Part shown: positions 14,401-28,575 of the stretch, one piece after another
Numbering within the stretch: the stretch's first letter is position 1
How the letters are laid out: each line of letters begins with the position of its first letter
Notes under the pieces: model-generated
Seen by the model: only the letters and a program-made list of their open reading frames with translations
Databases searched by the model: none
What the model was told of the DNA's origin: nothing
Program-made: the position numbers and the translations under genes
DNA from: Cardinalis cardinalis
Lineage: Eukaryota > Chordata > Aves > Passeriformes > Cardinalidae
Assembly (NCBI GenBank): GCA_014549065.1
Contig: JACDOX010000161.1
Location: forward strand, 1,198,198 to 1,262,197
Reading direction: 5' to 3'
Length of the DNA stretch: 64,000 nucleotides

Positions 14401-15174
14401 CTGAGCCACTGGGCAGTATATGCAAAAACATGATGTACTTGCTTCCACTGCAAAATGAGAACTGCTCTGATGGCTGAGCTAGGAAGCTGGCAAGAGTCCA
14501 TGGGGCAATCATCTAGTACTCATTGAAATTCACAGTCACCACTATGGTATTTAATTAGCTGAGTTGTTGGAAACCAGCTACGGGGAAGTGAGAATAAAAT
14601 TCTGAAAGAAAGAAAGCGAGAAAAAAGAGAACAAAAGAGCCAGACAGTCTGTACTGATTCAGACAGAAGATAGGGTCAGTAGGACTTTTCCCATGAGCCC
14701 ATTTTCAATAGCCTTGATTACAGAACTTGATTCTTGAATTAAGAAATATTTCTTACTGAACTGGTGCATAAACACTCCACAGTTTTTTACAGAACCCTTC
14801 TGTTTCTTGATACTAAGTATAAATCATGTTATGATTATGAGTCTAAATAATACTGTTATTCTCTCCTGTTAAAGCAGTGACCCTTATTTTTCATTCTAGC
14901 TGAGGTGAGAGTTAAACTGCTGCTAAATAAGATGTCCTCATGAACTTCCCTAAGCTTGTATGCATAATATGTGCTAGAAGTCAAAAATGTATTGGGCTGA
15001 AATCATATTTTTATAAAATTTAAACATTTAGCTTGCAAGATTATATTCTTTTATATAACTGATAACTTGAAGAACATTTGTGTTGTGATGTTGAATAGGC
15101 TAGGCTAATTTCAGTTTAGCTCCATCCCAAATGCTTTGTACCTATGAAGCTCCTATAAGATCCTGAATACCCTA
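8471..15174. other. Intron sequence, no gene seen
   Basis: AT-rich non-coding sequence between two CR1 fragments. It holds a T/TTTTG low-complexity tract at 9183-9290, a GC-richer patch at about 10630-10760, one ambiguous base at 11595, and a short GAAA-rich run near 14603-14640. No exon with splice sites and a family match was found on either strand. Confidence 0.6.
9183..9290. repeat. T-rich (TTTTG)n low-complexity tract
   Basis: T-rich stretch that turns into repeated TTTTG/GTTTT units from about 9240 to 9283. A long minus-strand open frame across it is only an artefact of the A-rich complement. Confidence 0.85.
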
Positions 15175-15950
15175 CAAGACCTGTCTAATGGATGAAGGAA
15201 AGACTGTGGATGTTGTCTACTTGGACTTCAGGAGAGCCTTTGACACCATCTCCCATGGTATTCTACTGGAAAAACTGGAAGCCCATGGCTTGGACAACCT
15301 GCAGTGTGAGGTTCCAAACTGGCTGGATGGCAGGCCAGGAGAGTGGTGGTGAATGGTACTGCGTCCAGCTGGCAGCCAGTCACTTGCGGGGCTCCCCGGG
15401 CCTCAGTGCTGTGGCCAGTTCTGTTTAATGTTTCTTGATGAGTGGATTGAGAGTAACCTCAGTATATTCACAAACAGCACTAAATTGAATGGGATTTTTG
15501 ATCTGCTGGAGGGCAGGAAGGCTCTGCAGAGGGATCTGGACAGGCGGGATCATGGGCTGAGCCCAGTGGTGTGAGGCTCAGCAAGGCCCAGTGCTGGGTC
15601 CTGCCCTTGGGTCACANCAANCCCAGGCAGTGNCACAGGCTGGGGCAGAGTGGCTGCAAAGCTGCCACAGGAAAAGGACCTGGGGGTGCTGGTGACAGCA
15701 GCTGAACATGAGCCAGCAGTGCCCAGGGGGCCAAGAAGGGCAATGGCATCCTGGCCTGTGCCAGCAATGGTGTGGCCAGCAGGAGCAGGGCAGGGATTGA
15801 CCCCCTGTACTGGGCACTGGTGAGGCCACACCTCAAATGTCAAATCCTGTGCTCAGTTTTAGGCCCCTCACTGTAAGAAAGACATTGAGGTCCCGGAGTA
15901 TGTCCAGAGAATGGCAGTGAAAATGTGAAGGGTCAAGAGAGCTGCTCCTG
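15175..15950 (+). mobile_element. CR1 LINE fragment, plus, both ends missing
   Basis: CR1 reverse transcriptase remnant of about 780 bases. The left end encodes a 'VVYLDFRRAFDTISH'-like stretch, the conserved region of CR1 RT containing the first catalytic aspartate (15210-15255). It then runs through 'gctctgcagagggatctggacaggc' (15523 on) and 'gggtcctgcccttgggtcacancaancccaggcag' (15597 on). It stops near 15950, before the CR1 3' UTR, so this copy lacks its 3' end or was cut by a later deletion. Three ambiguous bases (15617, 15621, 15633) fall in it, as expected where reads from many CR1 copies collapse. Confidence 0.92.
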
Positions 15951-18900
15951 AGAGAAATCTATGACACCTTATGTATTCTCTACAGATTTATTTTGCACTT
16001 GAATAGGAAAGTGTGCCTCACAGCCCATTTCTGTGTTCTATGGATTTCTTGGATGTTCAATTATATGAGTTCATATTCAGTAAATTTTGCTCTTCCTTGT
16101 ATCTATTTCATTTTGCTTTGCAGGTTGTGACCCGAACTCTGCATTTTTTAGGTTTTAGTCTCTGTTTTGTGAATTAACATTGTTTATAATTTTGATCTTT
16201 CAATTATTCATATTTTGTTTACTTTTGACTAATGATAATTACCTAAGAATTTACATTTTCAACTCTGTGGTTTTGTATGTGCAATTAGTGCCCAAGAAAC
16301 AGGTGAACTTCATTGTGAGAGTAATTTTGATAATTTCAAAGATGACAGCTGTTTGTATGAATTTACCAAGATTTCTATTCCTTAGGTTTTACTGGATTTG
16401 AGTGAAACACAGCAGTAGGCCATGATTTCTGAGGAGGGAAGGAAAATTTCTCTAAGAAGTGAAACAGTGAAAAAACTGTGCTCACAGTAAAGAGTAGGCT
16501 TATTGCAAGTCTGTTCTTTTTTGTTACTCTCCAAAAGCTAAACTGTTCACAAAAGCATCCTTTACTGCCACATCAAAATATTGAACCAGATTGAAGCGGA
16601 CAGAGGCGAGTCAAAGGTATCCTAATGTTGTCCACAATTTTTCCCTGCCAAAAGTGTGGTGGTTGGGGTAAGCTGTTTCAACTCCTGATTTCCATAGCAG
16701 CAGAAAAAAGAAGTCTAAAAGTCTACAAAAAGCTATGGGCTTTTTTTTCCCTAGGTCTGCTAAGCTTCCACAAATGCTAAAAACTTTCTTGAGATGCATG
16801 CACAATGTGTGAAGTCTTTAAAAGTGCCAAGCATGTACTCACTTATGTGGAAAATACAATCCATACAGATAAGGAAGATGCTTATTCCTAAAAAAATATT
16901 GTTAACATGGCTGCAAGCACCCTGTCTAGCGGTGGGAGGAGGTTTCCTACCTCCACAGTCAGCTTTTCTTGCAACAGGTGGGAGAATGATGATGCTTTCA
17001 GCCTCCTTTCATTCTAATTTATTATCATGATCTTCCTCTTTATCAACTCATGAGCTACTTGTCCCTTTTTGTTCTTGGGCATCTATCTTCTCTTTGTGCT
17101 TTGAAACTCAATTTCTTCAGTCATGAAAAATGAACTGGTGAGGTAATTTAAAAAACTCCAAACATTCGAAGAAGTAAGTGTAAAATAAAAAGTTTTGAGA
17201 CTTTCTATATGAAGTAAGATAAAACAATTTTAAGTATGTTTTAGTAGCAGAAATGCATTTTTGAATTGTTACTTTTGACATATTCAAGATTAAAAATAAC
17301 ATTTGTTGCATTTTAGCAAAAAATTAAACACGTGTTCATGCTTTTCTTGCAATCAGCCAAAAGAATTTTTAAAATCTAGATTAAAATTTACAGGCTTTGT
17401 TTCAAACTAACCAGTGGCCCCAGAAATAAGCATATCATGGGTTTTGATTGTCTTTGTATTGGTTTTAAGAGACGTTTCCTTCATCTTTGCTTTACCTTTC
17501 CAAAAAATACACCAACATTCTTTACAACTGGGAATTTTGGTAGAAATTAATCACTACTTGGAGAAAAAAGGCAATGAAGTTTGTTTAAATAAACCAGGTG
17601 AAATCCAGCCACAGGCTATGCCAGCAAGAAGGAAAAGAAAAAAGAAAATAAATAAAATGTTGCCTCTAAAGCAGGTTAAAAAGAGGAATACCTTCTGTGT
17701 GTGTATAAACTATATTCATACCTGTTACATCCATGTTTTGTGGGACTTTCAAGAGTCAGCTGGAGAGGAAGCCTTTTTCTGTGCTAAGTGTTGTCCGTGG
17801 TACTGCTGCATGGAGCAGTGTCCAGTGTGACATCTGTGCGAGGCTCTGGCTGGCTGTACCTGTCACTCAAGGTATTGGCTATAAATTATTGTACCATACT
17901 TCGTGTTTAAATAACTTACTTCACATGGAATATTTTGCAGCAACTAACAGGAATGCTGTTCACTGTTTTTCTCCAGCAGTGCCACATAACTGTAATAAGA
18001 GATTTCTCAGTTCATTTTTAAAGAAATTGTACTTTTCCAGAGACTGCCCAGCCAAGTCAGGCTGAAAAATGAGATAGATTTTGCAAAACTCATCCACCTG
18101 TTAATAACCTGAGCATGCACAGCCATAAACCTTGGAAGAAATTGTTTCCAGAAACTGTGCATCTGTAGGGGGTCATAAAGATATTGGTGGACAAGGAAAA
18201 CCAAGAATATTATTTGGAGGGACAAGACTACGTGTCTTCCATCATCAGCACTAACTTGTGGAGTTTTAGCCCAGTTTTGTCTGCAAAGTGCTGTATCTTT
18301 TTTCCATTTAGAGTCATTTTTAATAGCTGAAATACACCTGATTGAGAGTTCATAATCCTTTTCTCTTACTGGGCCCTTGTTTCAAGTAAATACCCCATTG
18401 CTTTCTCATTAGAGGAAGAAAATAGTGATTTGTAATCCAGCTCTGTGATGTAGCTGGCTGCAATTCGAAAATTCTTATGGGTCTTTGTTCTATTGTTTGT
18501 AACACAATGTAATTTGAGGAAAATAAGACGTGTAAGTTATTATAACTCTGTTTTTGAAAAGTTAATATAGTTTGTTTTAGTAATGATTTTCCAATTGTTT
18601 GATAGTGAAAAGACTGGAAAAACATACACTTAATTTTTCAAGTAAAGAGACTGCAATTAATTTACCCTAGGCAAGGTGAAATTGTGTCAGTAAATTAGAT
18701 AATTTTACTATTTATGTCCTTGAGTTTTATTATGTCAGACATATTAAATCCCATAAACTGATATTCCAAGAACTCACTCTCCTGCAATCTGCACTCTAGT
18801 TTTCCATACAAAAACAACAACAAAAAAACCCCCAAACAAACTAACAGCAAAAAATAAAAGGGTTCTTTGAAGCCTTATAAAAATCTTGTCCTAAATTCCC

Positions 18901-21014
18901 TGTGACTTGCTTTAAATTTTGTTTTCCTTTACAGGTAGATAAAATACATGCCAGGAAGTCCAGACTGATTCAAATTTATTTGGTTTTCTTTTCTACTTCT
19001 TCCAAGGAGCTTCCTTTGGAATCTTGTTTACTTGTTTATTTCGGTTCTTTAGTGCTAGAGCACTGCTTGTGTTTAATGTCTTACTAGGAAAAAATTTTGA
19101 ATGTTTTCAAGTTACATTAACAGCATTCTCTTTGCATTTGCAGTAGAAGAAAATCAAAATTAAAGTTGACTTGCTGGCTCCTAAAGAAAGCCAGAGAGGG
19201 AAATGTTGATTATCAAACATGAAAACCTGTGGTAAAAGCATAGAATTTCAATATGTAGTGGCATTTTCATAAATCTTAATCATGTTGATCACTACTTTAA
19301 AGGGGATCGTGTTGATCACTTTTGAAAAAAAAATTAAAATTAAAGTAGAAATTAATACAATTGAAGTGGAAAATAATAATGAGATGTGGATTCTGTGAGA
19401 CACAACTGGAAACCCAGTTAATATTAGTATATTAACTTCTGTTTATACAGGTTAGAAGTGTATAAGTCTACTCATGCATTGGAAGGGACGGGTGCAGGAA
19501 CAGCAGAGATCAGTGGGCACTGTGGCTGTTGTGATGGACATGGAGACTGAGGATGAATCCTAATCCTACAGGAGTAACAGGCAGTGCTCCTGAACTGTGG
19601 CCTGAATATCAAATTTGTCACTACTTCCACTGCTGGAGAAATTATATTGTGAAACTGGGATGTCCAGTAAGGAGAAATATTCAAAGAACTCCTAAATTGG
19701 ACTTCAGCACTCTTGTTTTGCTCAGCTTTAAAGGCTGAAGACCTCCTTTTCAAAACCCTATGATGCATGTCAAGAGCTCTTGCCAAGAGCTCAAGATTTA
19801 CAGTGGGTAGGCACCAAGTAATTTGTTTGCATACACTATCTGTATGACTCAATGTTGAATGTTTTTGTTTTGTTTTGCTTTGTGTTTTTGGTTTTGTTTT
19901 GATAGTAAAGCACAGGACACTACCAAGCCAATAATTGGTCAAAAACTTAACTGAGCTTTGATACAAAACATCTTTAAGTCATGCAACACATTGTTAAGTC
20001 ATTGCATACAGGTTTAACCAGCAGAAACAACACAAAAACCTAGATTCATCATTGTCTATGGCTAGGTAGGAGGTCTAGAGAAGGGGATCCTTGCAATAAT
20101 TTCACCGCATTGATGATACCACGGTCCAGCTTTGAGTGAATTAGAATTTCTCTGCTGATTTTTTAAAAGATTACTTTCGAGAAATCCTTTTTTGTATTTG
20201 GATGAGTGAAAACTTAATAACTTACACTGAAACTTGAGGATGAATCTTAGAGTTTCCCTGGAAGGAAAATTTGCAGACTTCTCATCTTCCCTCACTTTTT
20301 CTCCTTTTCTTTGTTATCATCTGTAGAAAGATACCTGACATTCTAAAATGCCTGTGCATGAAGCTGTAAATTCACACCCACCAGAAAGTTGATGAAAAGC
20401 GCTTCTGACCTTGTCATTTGCTTGAGAAGGCTCCACTTAGGTTTTTATGAGCTGACAAATTATTGGAAAACATGTGACTACTGAGGAACAGTACTGAGGA
20501 ACAAATTTGTATTCCTTTGTAATACAAGTATTAAAAAATTGGAAAAAAATCCAGACTACTCAGGCACAACCATAGATACTGTGTTTTTCAGACAGTGGAA
20601 TGGCACCATACAAAACTTTTCCCAAATGCCAGCTGGTATCTGCTGGCATTTATTCCTCCTCTGTTCTGCTGGCTTTGAAAGTTGCATAGTAGTGTAGGTT
20701 TCCCCTAGTCGAGTGCTTATTTGTTAAGGCTTCTTGCTTAAATACTAATGATCAAAACAAACCTACCTGACTTTATGGATGAAAGAACACTGCAACATCA
20801 TAGCTTCCATCCGAGGTGTTGGTGGAGCAATTAGGAAACCATTTGGCAGCACTATGCAGTTAAAGTTGGAGGTACTTTTGGCTGGCACCAGTACACATCA
20901 GTTACCTTATCTCACTGATTTTCTCCATATGTGTCAATCAAGTGAGAACAATGTTAAAAACACTGTGTTTAATTAACAAGCAAAGTATGGTTTTGATTTT
21001 AAGGTCTAGTCAGC
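15951..21014. other. Intron sequence, no gene seen
   Basis: AT-rich non-coding sequence. It holds a TTTTG-type tract at 19857-19905 and an A/C-rich run at about 18808-18858. A 140-codon open frame at 17411-17830 on plus has no early ATG and no recognised family (see findings). A 164-codon open frame on minus at 19472-19966 crosses the low-complexity tract and looks like a chance frame. Confidence 0.6.
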
Positions 21015-21310
21015 TTCATAGTCATGGAATTCTTTGTGTTGGAAGGGGTCTTGAAGATCATCTAGTTTCAGTCTCCCTGCCATAGACAGGGACCCTTTCC
21101 GCAGGAGGAGGTTGCTCAAAACTGTATCACACTTTCCTGAACACTGCCAGGAAAGTGCAAACAAAACTTCTCTGGACAACCCTGTTCCAGGGCCTGACCG
21201 CCTTCACAACAAAGGATTTCTCCTAATACCCAATCAAAACCTACCCTCTTTCAGTTTAAAGCCATTTCTGCTTGTCCTGTTACAATATGCCCTGGACCTG
21301 TAATCAGCGT
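21015..21310 (-). mobile_element. CR1 LINE 3'-end fragment, minus
   Basis: About 300 bases of CR1 in reverse orientation. The 3' end of the element is at the left ('cttcatagtcatggaattc', a decayed copy of the CR1 8-mer tail). Next come 'ggaaggggtcttgaagatcatctagtt' and 'ctccctgccatagacagggacc', then 'caacctgttccag'-like and 'cttgtcctgttacaatatgcc' stretches. Divergence from a typical CR1 3' end is high, so this is an old insertion. Confidence 0.9.
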
Positions 21311-24300
21311 CTCTTTAAAGAAAATTTTTTCACTAAGACCTTTAACCATTTTGCTGCGCAGGTCACTTCTAAATGATTGATGACCTAAAAAACTCAGGTC
21401 TAGTTTTTCCTCTATAGCTAAGAATAGAATGCCTTGTAAGCGTGTCTATTTCTTCTTATNCATAGAATAGCTCATTCCTATAGCACATGTAATGAAAATG
21501 AATGCAAAATGCCACTTTTTCTACGGGTTCTTTTTTATCTTATTCGCGTTAGTTTCTCACTTGTGAAATTCTCTGTGTAACAGAGATCAGTAGTGTCTCA
21601 CAACCCTTAACTTCTGTTGACATACTGATCCTAACCTTTTTCACTTTTTCATTGAGGCCTTTATTCTAAATCTTCTTTATATTCTGGTTGGGTACGCAAG
21701 CTATGTTTTATTGTTTAAAGTTATTAATGTTCTTGTACAAACAGCACAAATATTTATGAATACACTAAAAGTATGTTTTCCCTGGATAGTAATCCATGTT
21801 GGTTTGAAGTCAGTTTTTTATAAAAGTGTGCTGAAAGATGTAGATTTGCAAAATGCTCAGACTGAGTAGAGGTGTGTTTAAAAATTGACTAGAAACAAAA
21901 CTTGGAAACCTAAGTCCCAGTCTTTACATGTAGCTGTACTGTGCTGTCTTTCACAACTTTGCCATCTTAATCAGCTTCTGTCCATTCTAAGATTTATAAA
22001 GCATGATTTCTGATAGAAGCCAGATCCATACAACAGTTAAGGGGATAGTTTAGTAGGAATCTCTAACACTGAAAAATGTGCTTCATTCCCATGAAGAAAA
22101 AACAAGTGTGTTTCTACAGTACAGAAGGTTAGTTAGGTGTAGTAACCTGACCTTGAATTTTAACCTGACAAGTCAAATTCTGAGATGAATGACTACTCTG
22201 AAAAGCTACTATCAAAATGCAGTTTTTTCATGGCTGGTGTACTTCTCTCACTCTGCCTTCAGGAGTCAAGGGTCACAGATTTCTGGTTGAAATTATGAGT
22301 AATCTGAACAACTTTGATTCCTTCCTGTTGGTTCCTGAAACAGTCACATATTCTGGGCACATTAAAGGAATTATGAAAAGATGACACAAGATTATTTACA
22401 TGTGGATGGGTTATTGTGTACTTTTTGCATGGTACATTTATTCCTTTTCTTTATGACACCTATTATCATTCTCTGACACCTGTTGGTGATATAAGGTACC
22501 ATGTAGTGTGATAAGAATCTGCCTTTGGTGGGCTTATTTCTTAGTTTTTCAGAAAATAAAAGCCATATAATAATGGGTTTATTTACCTATTCTTTTTGAT
22601 TAAAATCCTTAAAAAATAAATTTTAAAAAAAGCTACTTTGCAACTTAAGGAGCTGCTTTCCCAACTTAGAATCTTTGTGGAACTGTTCATATGCATTTAG
22701 CCATTATTTTTGTATTGAATTTTACTGCTTCAGGCTACTAGTGGACAATCATAAAAAGTTCTATATGAAGCTTTCCTGATGTAAACTAGGAATACTGAGT
22801 TTGGATATTTACTTGGCCCATTCAACACTTCGACTGTAAAATTTTGAGGTACCACACATGAGACCAAGAGTTTATCTGGGTATGTGCAAATGCTAACCAT
22901 TAAAGTAAATGAAAAGGAAAAACATTTTTTCCCCTTCCTCTACATATACCAATGCTTAAAATCAATGTTGTTCCATTAAATAAAAACATAAAAAATAGTG
23001 TAATTTGTTTTCCATGAGGAGTACTTCACTCTAGAAGTGATCAGCAGTTAGGAAATATGAAGAGTTTCATACTCATTTCTTTCCCTAATCTTATTTTCCC
23101 TCTCCTCTATTCATATTGGTTTCACCCCTGCCTGATTTTAACAACAAGACTTGCCAGTCAAGGGATGTGCATATTTTAAAAACTTTTGTCTGTGATGCTT
23201 GGCAAGTTGCAATATTCGTCATTTCCACAACTCCTCATACCACAATGACCATTGGGTTTTTTTTCCTGCCAGTGAATGTAATAATCCTTTTTTACAGCCC
23301 TATCCCAAATATAAATTAAAATTAGCTCAATCAAATTATGTTAAGCATAAATTTTTGGTTGTAGCTACTTTTTATATCCAGGGAGAAGGAATAGAGAAGG
23401 CTAGGAACAATTTAAGATTCATGTCCAATCTTGGCTTCAGATACAGGGCTTTGTTAATGTTGAATTTGCTTTCTTGCTGAAAAGAGGAAAAAACCCTTCT
23501 TGTCACCAGAGATTAAATACTGAATGACATCAGTAGGGCTCAACAGAATCCTGGGATCCTGTGAAGCACTGCTCTGCTTTTCTTTTTTCTTTGTCCCTTT
23601 TCCTCTTCTTCTTTTGTTTTCCTTTTTTAAATGAGAACAGTGATGTTCAAAATCGTTACATTGCTGATGAACCATTAAGTCACTCAGCCTTGTTTAAATA
23701 AATGTATTTCACATAGACATACAATCCAACAACAGTTATTGTCTCTTAAAACTGGATCCTGTTTGCTGAGCTACATTGCATGTGCCAGCTTTCATTAAAA
23801 AGATATATTTCCAAAGACTTAGAAAAATAACTGCTTTACAAAAAGTACGTAGAAAATGTGATGGAATTTGAAGGCTTCTGGAGAAAACCAAACACATCTT
23901 GCTGTCACTGTATTTACAGAACTTTTCTTGTACTATAGGGTAGCATACAGGCAAAGGTCCTGACTCTGTGAAGATTTATTTATAGGATGAGCTTATGGCA
24001 GGGCAAGTCATCTCAACTGAACCAAGTAGGAGCTCTTATAGTATTGGGAATAAAAGCCCTTCCGGAACTGGTGCCTTGAATATTAGGAATGTGATGACAC
24101 AAAATATTCCTCTGAAACTTCTCATTTATTTCTCTTCTCCTGTCAAATACCCTATAGCAACTGAGGACATGGTGCTAACTCCAAGTTACCTTATTAATCT
24201 GAAAATAATCACAACAGTGTAGGAGTGGGTTATGAATCATTTGCCGCCAAAATAAAGGGATATGGATAATTCAACCATCATAAGACTCTCACATCTTGTA

Positions 24301-27300
24301 CTTTCAGTGAAGCAAATTCTAGGTATATGTAGGGGGTTTTATGACAGGTTTTACCCCACTGTAGTAAATATGGTCTGATATTAAGTATTAAGTGGTTATT
24401 ATTACATCAGATAAGGAACCTGCTGCTGGCCTGATTCAGACATCATTTGGGTGGCCAAGAATATAGAGAGGATTATCTAGTAACAATCTGCTGGATTGGG
24501 CTCAAACTGCTCTACTGCCAGCTGCTGTGTCTGATCAACTTTCCAAAAATATGGTCTGAGTCAGCCAGTAACTTCTTTCACAGAGTTTTATTTCACACTA
24601 AGTGACTTGCATCATCTTTTAACTGAAATGAAAACAACCCAATGCTTCACTATCATCCATGTAGGTCATATACTGCCTTCAAGTATTCCTACTCTTTAGC
24701 TGTTGAAGCTTTATTTTCTTATTCTACAAAATAATTAGTGGTGTTTGTTAACCTCAAGTAATTTAGTTGGTACTGTTTCCATCTCTCTTGGTGTCAGAAG
24801 GGCATGCTGTGGCATATAGTCAGGATGCTTGGTGGGCTCTGATCAGTCATTTACTTTCTTGTAATGCAAAGGCCTCTTCAGTCTGACACTTGTGCTGCTG
24901 TCAAAAGCAATGAGGGTCAGCAGTTGTGGTGACAAACTAGTTTTGACAAGCTTAATGACCCCAATGAAGAAAAGTCTGCAGCTTGGATAGCAACTGCAGG
25001 ATAATTGGTTAGCTCAGCCAAACAAGAAACATGTTAAAATCCCAGATCCTCTCTGGCAGGCCAATTACACCATTCAACAAGAGGTGGAAGGTTGCCATTA
25101 GCTTCTAAAGTGATACAAAAGCATCAGTAGACTGTATTTCAATCAATTTAGTTTGCTGTGATGGGATATCAGGAAACGGAAAGAAACAACAGCTTTTCAA
25201 ACAGTGTTCATGCTATACATTGTAGAAACCAAAGACAAATCTTCGTAATAGCCTTTACACTTTTATGGACAATAGTGTCTTGCAATGTTGCAGGTAAGTA
25301 TGTGTATGTTGATTCAGCTAGATGCAAAAGACTTATTCAGGCTTTCCCCTGGGTTTTCAGACTGTAGAACAAAGCAACCAAATTGAAGAAATTAAGTAAT
25401 GTAAGTAACAAATTACCAGCTGGCATGCAGTTAATGGAGAGTGTTAATGTTTGATCTAAACATATCTTTTTATAAAGAGAACACAACAACTATAGGAATA
25501 TAGCCACAACATCAGCATCTCATAATTACAGCGTATGCTGTTAATGAACATCAAAAGGTCACTGCTAGCAGAGCTAGCAAAGGTTCAGATCTGCAGGCTT
25601 CTTATAAGTAAACACTAATGCAGGAAGGAAAAGAATCCGTAGGGCCATCTTAGCAGCAATATCATCATCACCAGCGTTCCTCTTCATTCCTGGGCTCTAG
25701 TTCCCCCTTTGAGTAGCAATGTTGAAAGTAAATAAACGAACCCCTCACTTTTTCTGCAAATTGTCAATTTTCTAGGGGCTGCACAAGCTTCCAGTTCAGT
25801 GCACCCTCTTTGAGCTATCTTCAAGGTCTGAAACTGAATTGATCTTCAAAGATAAACCATTCCAGTTTCAACGCTTTATTAGTATATAAGATAGAAAATG
25901 ACGAACAGAATACAGATATCACAGGTGTTTTCCACAGTTCTGCTGGTATAACTGGAGACAGGAAGTGCTCAGTCCAGCATGATCCATCTTGAGCCTGCCC
26001 ATTCACTTCAGCTTCTTGATTCTTCCAGGTCTCTAAAACTATGCCAGTTTTCCCTCACTCTTCATTCCCTCCTTCCCACACGCTCTTCTTGTTGTTACCT
26101 AAAGGTTCTTCAGGTTGTTACCTGAAAATAATCAGGCCTCTCTATTTATGGAGTTATTAATTAAAAATGCTTATCAAATTTATCAATCCACTTAATATAT
26201 TTGTAATATAAATACCAGATTTGCTTACTCTGCCTTTGGACATCTGTCTAGCAAGATGGTAACCTTTTCCATACCAGTGTAAACATAAACTTACTGTGAA
26301 ACAGGAACTCCAAAGAGGAGAAGTGCAATTAAGCTCTTCTGCTGTGTTTTTACCTGATTTTCTGGCATACATCAACATTCTCTTTTAGCATTACACTTGA
26401 TTAGGAAATGAGCATAATCCAGGCTCAGAGTTAGTATTCTCTTTCAATTAGCTAATGTAAGCTTCATCTGCTATTCATTCCCAATTAGTTCTCATGTTGT
26501 GCACTTACCTGTTTTTTTATAATCTGGCTTTGTGTTAATGGTACAAACAATTAAAATAGAAAATAAGGTTTGTATTGTCAGTTAAGAAAAACCAAGCACA
26601 ATGATTTTGTTCAACAGTGCAAAAATAGCTCTGTTATCTCTTGTAGATTCTCTAAAACATCCTTTCACAGTGGGAAAAGATTAATTCAAAGACTATTGAG
26701 TGCTGTAATAATTCACAGGGAATGAGGTAAATGTTAAGTTGCCCTAGGGAAATCATATTAAGAAGAATGTAAAGTCGACAAAAAAGACGAGAAAACAAAT
26801 GCTTAACTTCACAAGGATAGTTATTTACTGAGTCATCCTTTTATTTTCCTTTGATTAATTTCGAAGCTTTTTTATCCTTGTTCTAAGAAAGTTGTACAGC
26901 TCATCCCTTGTGCATCTGAATTGCAGGTATTTGGGTTTTGTGTTCTCTTTGGCTGTACTCACAAGCAATAAAACTCAGGCACAGTCACTAACCTGCTATT
27001 ACCTAAAACGTCCTCTGGGTATTCCACAACCAGTTGTGGTATCAGACATAACACTTAAACGAATCAAGTCTAGTAACTCTAGATTGAACACTTTACTTGA
27101 AAAAGGGCATTTGTACTTACCCTGAGCAATTATGCCATGTGTACGGATCTTATTTTTCTTCCTGCCCCTATTTTATGCATCTCACTCTTCTGCTTGGCCC
27201 TGCGTGTTTTGGACTGGCTTCTCTCATCCTAGCTTTGGATTCACTCCCAAGGTGGTTTGCTTCTGTAAACCCTTTGAGGCTTCCCTTGAAAAGTATCAAT

Positions 27301-28206
27301 TTCATGATAGGAACAAAATAATTACATTATATTAACAAAGCCATTGCATTTATCAAGGCTTGTGATTATTCCACTGGCACCCTACCTTTATTGCTGAATT
27401 CCTATATTCACTCTTTCCTGCCCTTCTTCTCTAATGATCACCTAAGGTTTGTTGTAGCTGAAAGCTCAGTTGCATGGTAAGAACCACTTCTGTGTAAGGT
27501 GTGTAAGACCACATCCCTCAACTTTTTTATTAGCTTATTCCTCAACTTTTCCTGCATTAAATTTTTCATTGTTGAACAGCTTATTTGGCTCAGCTGAGGG
27601 AATTATTTTGCATTTATCCCTCACAGTCCCTTCAACACAGCCCTTTTGTCGCAAGGATTTTGTTTGCATAAGACAGCATCTCAATAGATGGGACAGAAAT
27701 CCCCTGTTTTATAAGTTACTTAAACAAGTACAGGGATCCACATAATTTTGCATTACCTTGTCTTCTGTTTTCGGAAACTTGAATCTTTTTGTACCATCTG
27801 TATGGCAGAAGAAATAACCCTGTAGTGAGCCAGAAAATACTGGCATTGGCATTTTCTTGAGCCAAAAGCTGTTGGCTGCTGAGCTCTTTAGGAAAAAAAA
27901 AACATATTGTGCCCTAACCAGAGTTTTACAAGCAGCAAGTGTGTGCCAGCAGCTCTGCAGAGCACAGTTGAGCTCCAAGCCTTGCCTGGCTGTTCAGACT
28001 GTGTTCTGTGTACTCAAGCCTTGCTCTGAACCCTGAGGTAACCAGACACATCTGTTGATATAGATATAGCCCTGCCTCCTTCCAAACCAAGGTCTAACCC
28101 AAATTATTGTGCTCCCAGATTCTGCATCACATTGTTATCTCAGTCATCAGCCTTAACTCACTGGGGACAGTCTGAGTGAAGTGACTGCATTTGTCCTGAG
28201 CACAGC

Positions 28207-28242
28207 CATGGTCCTGCCCAGGCTCATGGCCCTGCCCTGGCC
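28207..28242. repeat. 18-bp tandem duplication
   Basis: Two adjacent 18-bp units (28207-28224 and 28225-28242), both beginning CATGG, differing at three positions. They sit in a GC-richer patch of the intron. Confidence 0.75.
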
Positions 28243-28489
28243 AGGCCTTGCCTGCACTACAGCCCCAAATACCTTCACAGTATGATTTCTGCTGACTCCG
28301 AATGTTTTCCTCTATCTGCTGTGAGGCACGTCTGTAGGAGGTTCTGGTCCATGTAGATTGACTTGCAGGTGGTGCAGGATGTACTCAACTTGTTGGAACC
28401 ATGGGATGAGCTTTGCTGGCATTAAATGGAATGTCACAAAGCTGTAAACTCTAGCCATTACATGAAATTCATGGTACTTAATTTCTATG

Positions 28490-28575
28490 TTGTTTTTTTG
28501 GTGGGTTTTGGGGTTTTTTTGGGGGGTGTGGTTTTCTCTTTTTTTGTTTGTTTGTTTGTTTTTGGGTCTTTTTTG
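28490..28575. repeat. T/G-rich low-complexity tract
   Basis: Runs of T and G ending in several GTTT units (about 28543-28562), followed by a purine-rich stretch at 28577-28609. Minus-strand open frames here are artefacts of the A/C-rich complement. Confidence 0.8.

Noticed and set aside
19472..19966. 164-codon minus-strand open frame, among the longest in the window
   Set aside because: Part of it translates the TTTTG tract into a Lys/Thr/Gln-rich stretch, and the remainder resembles no known protein.
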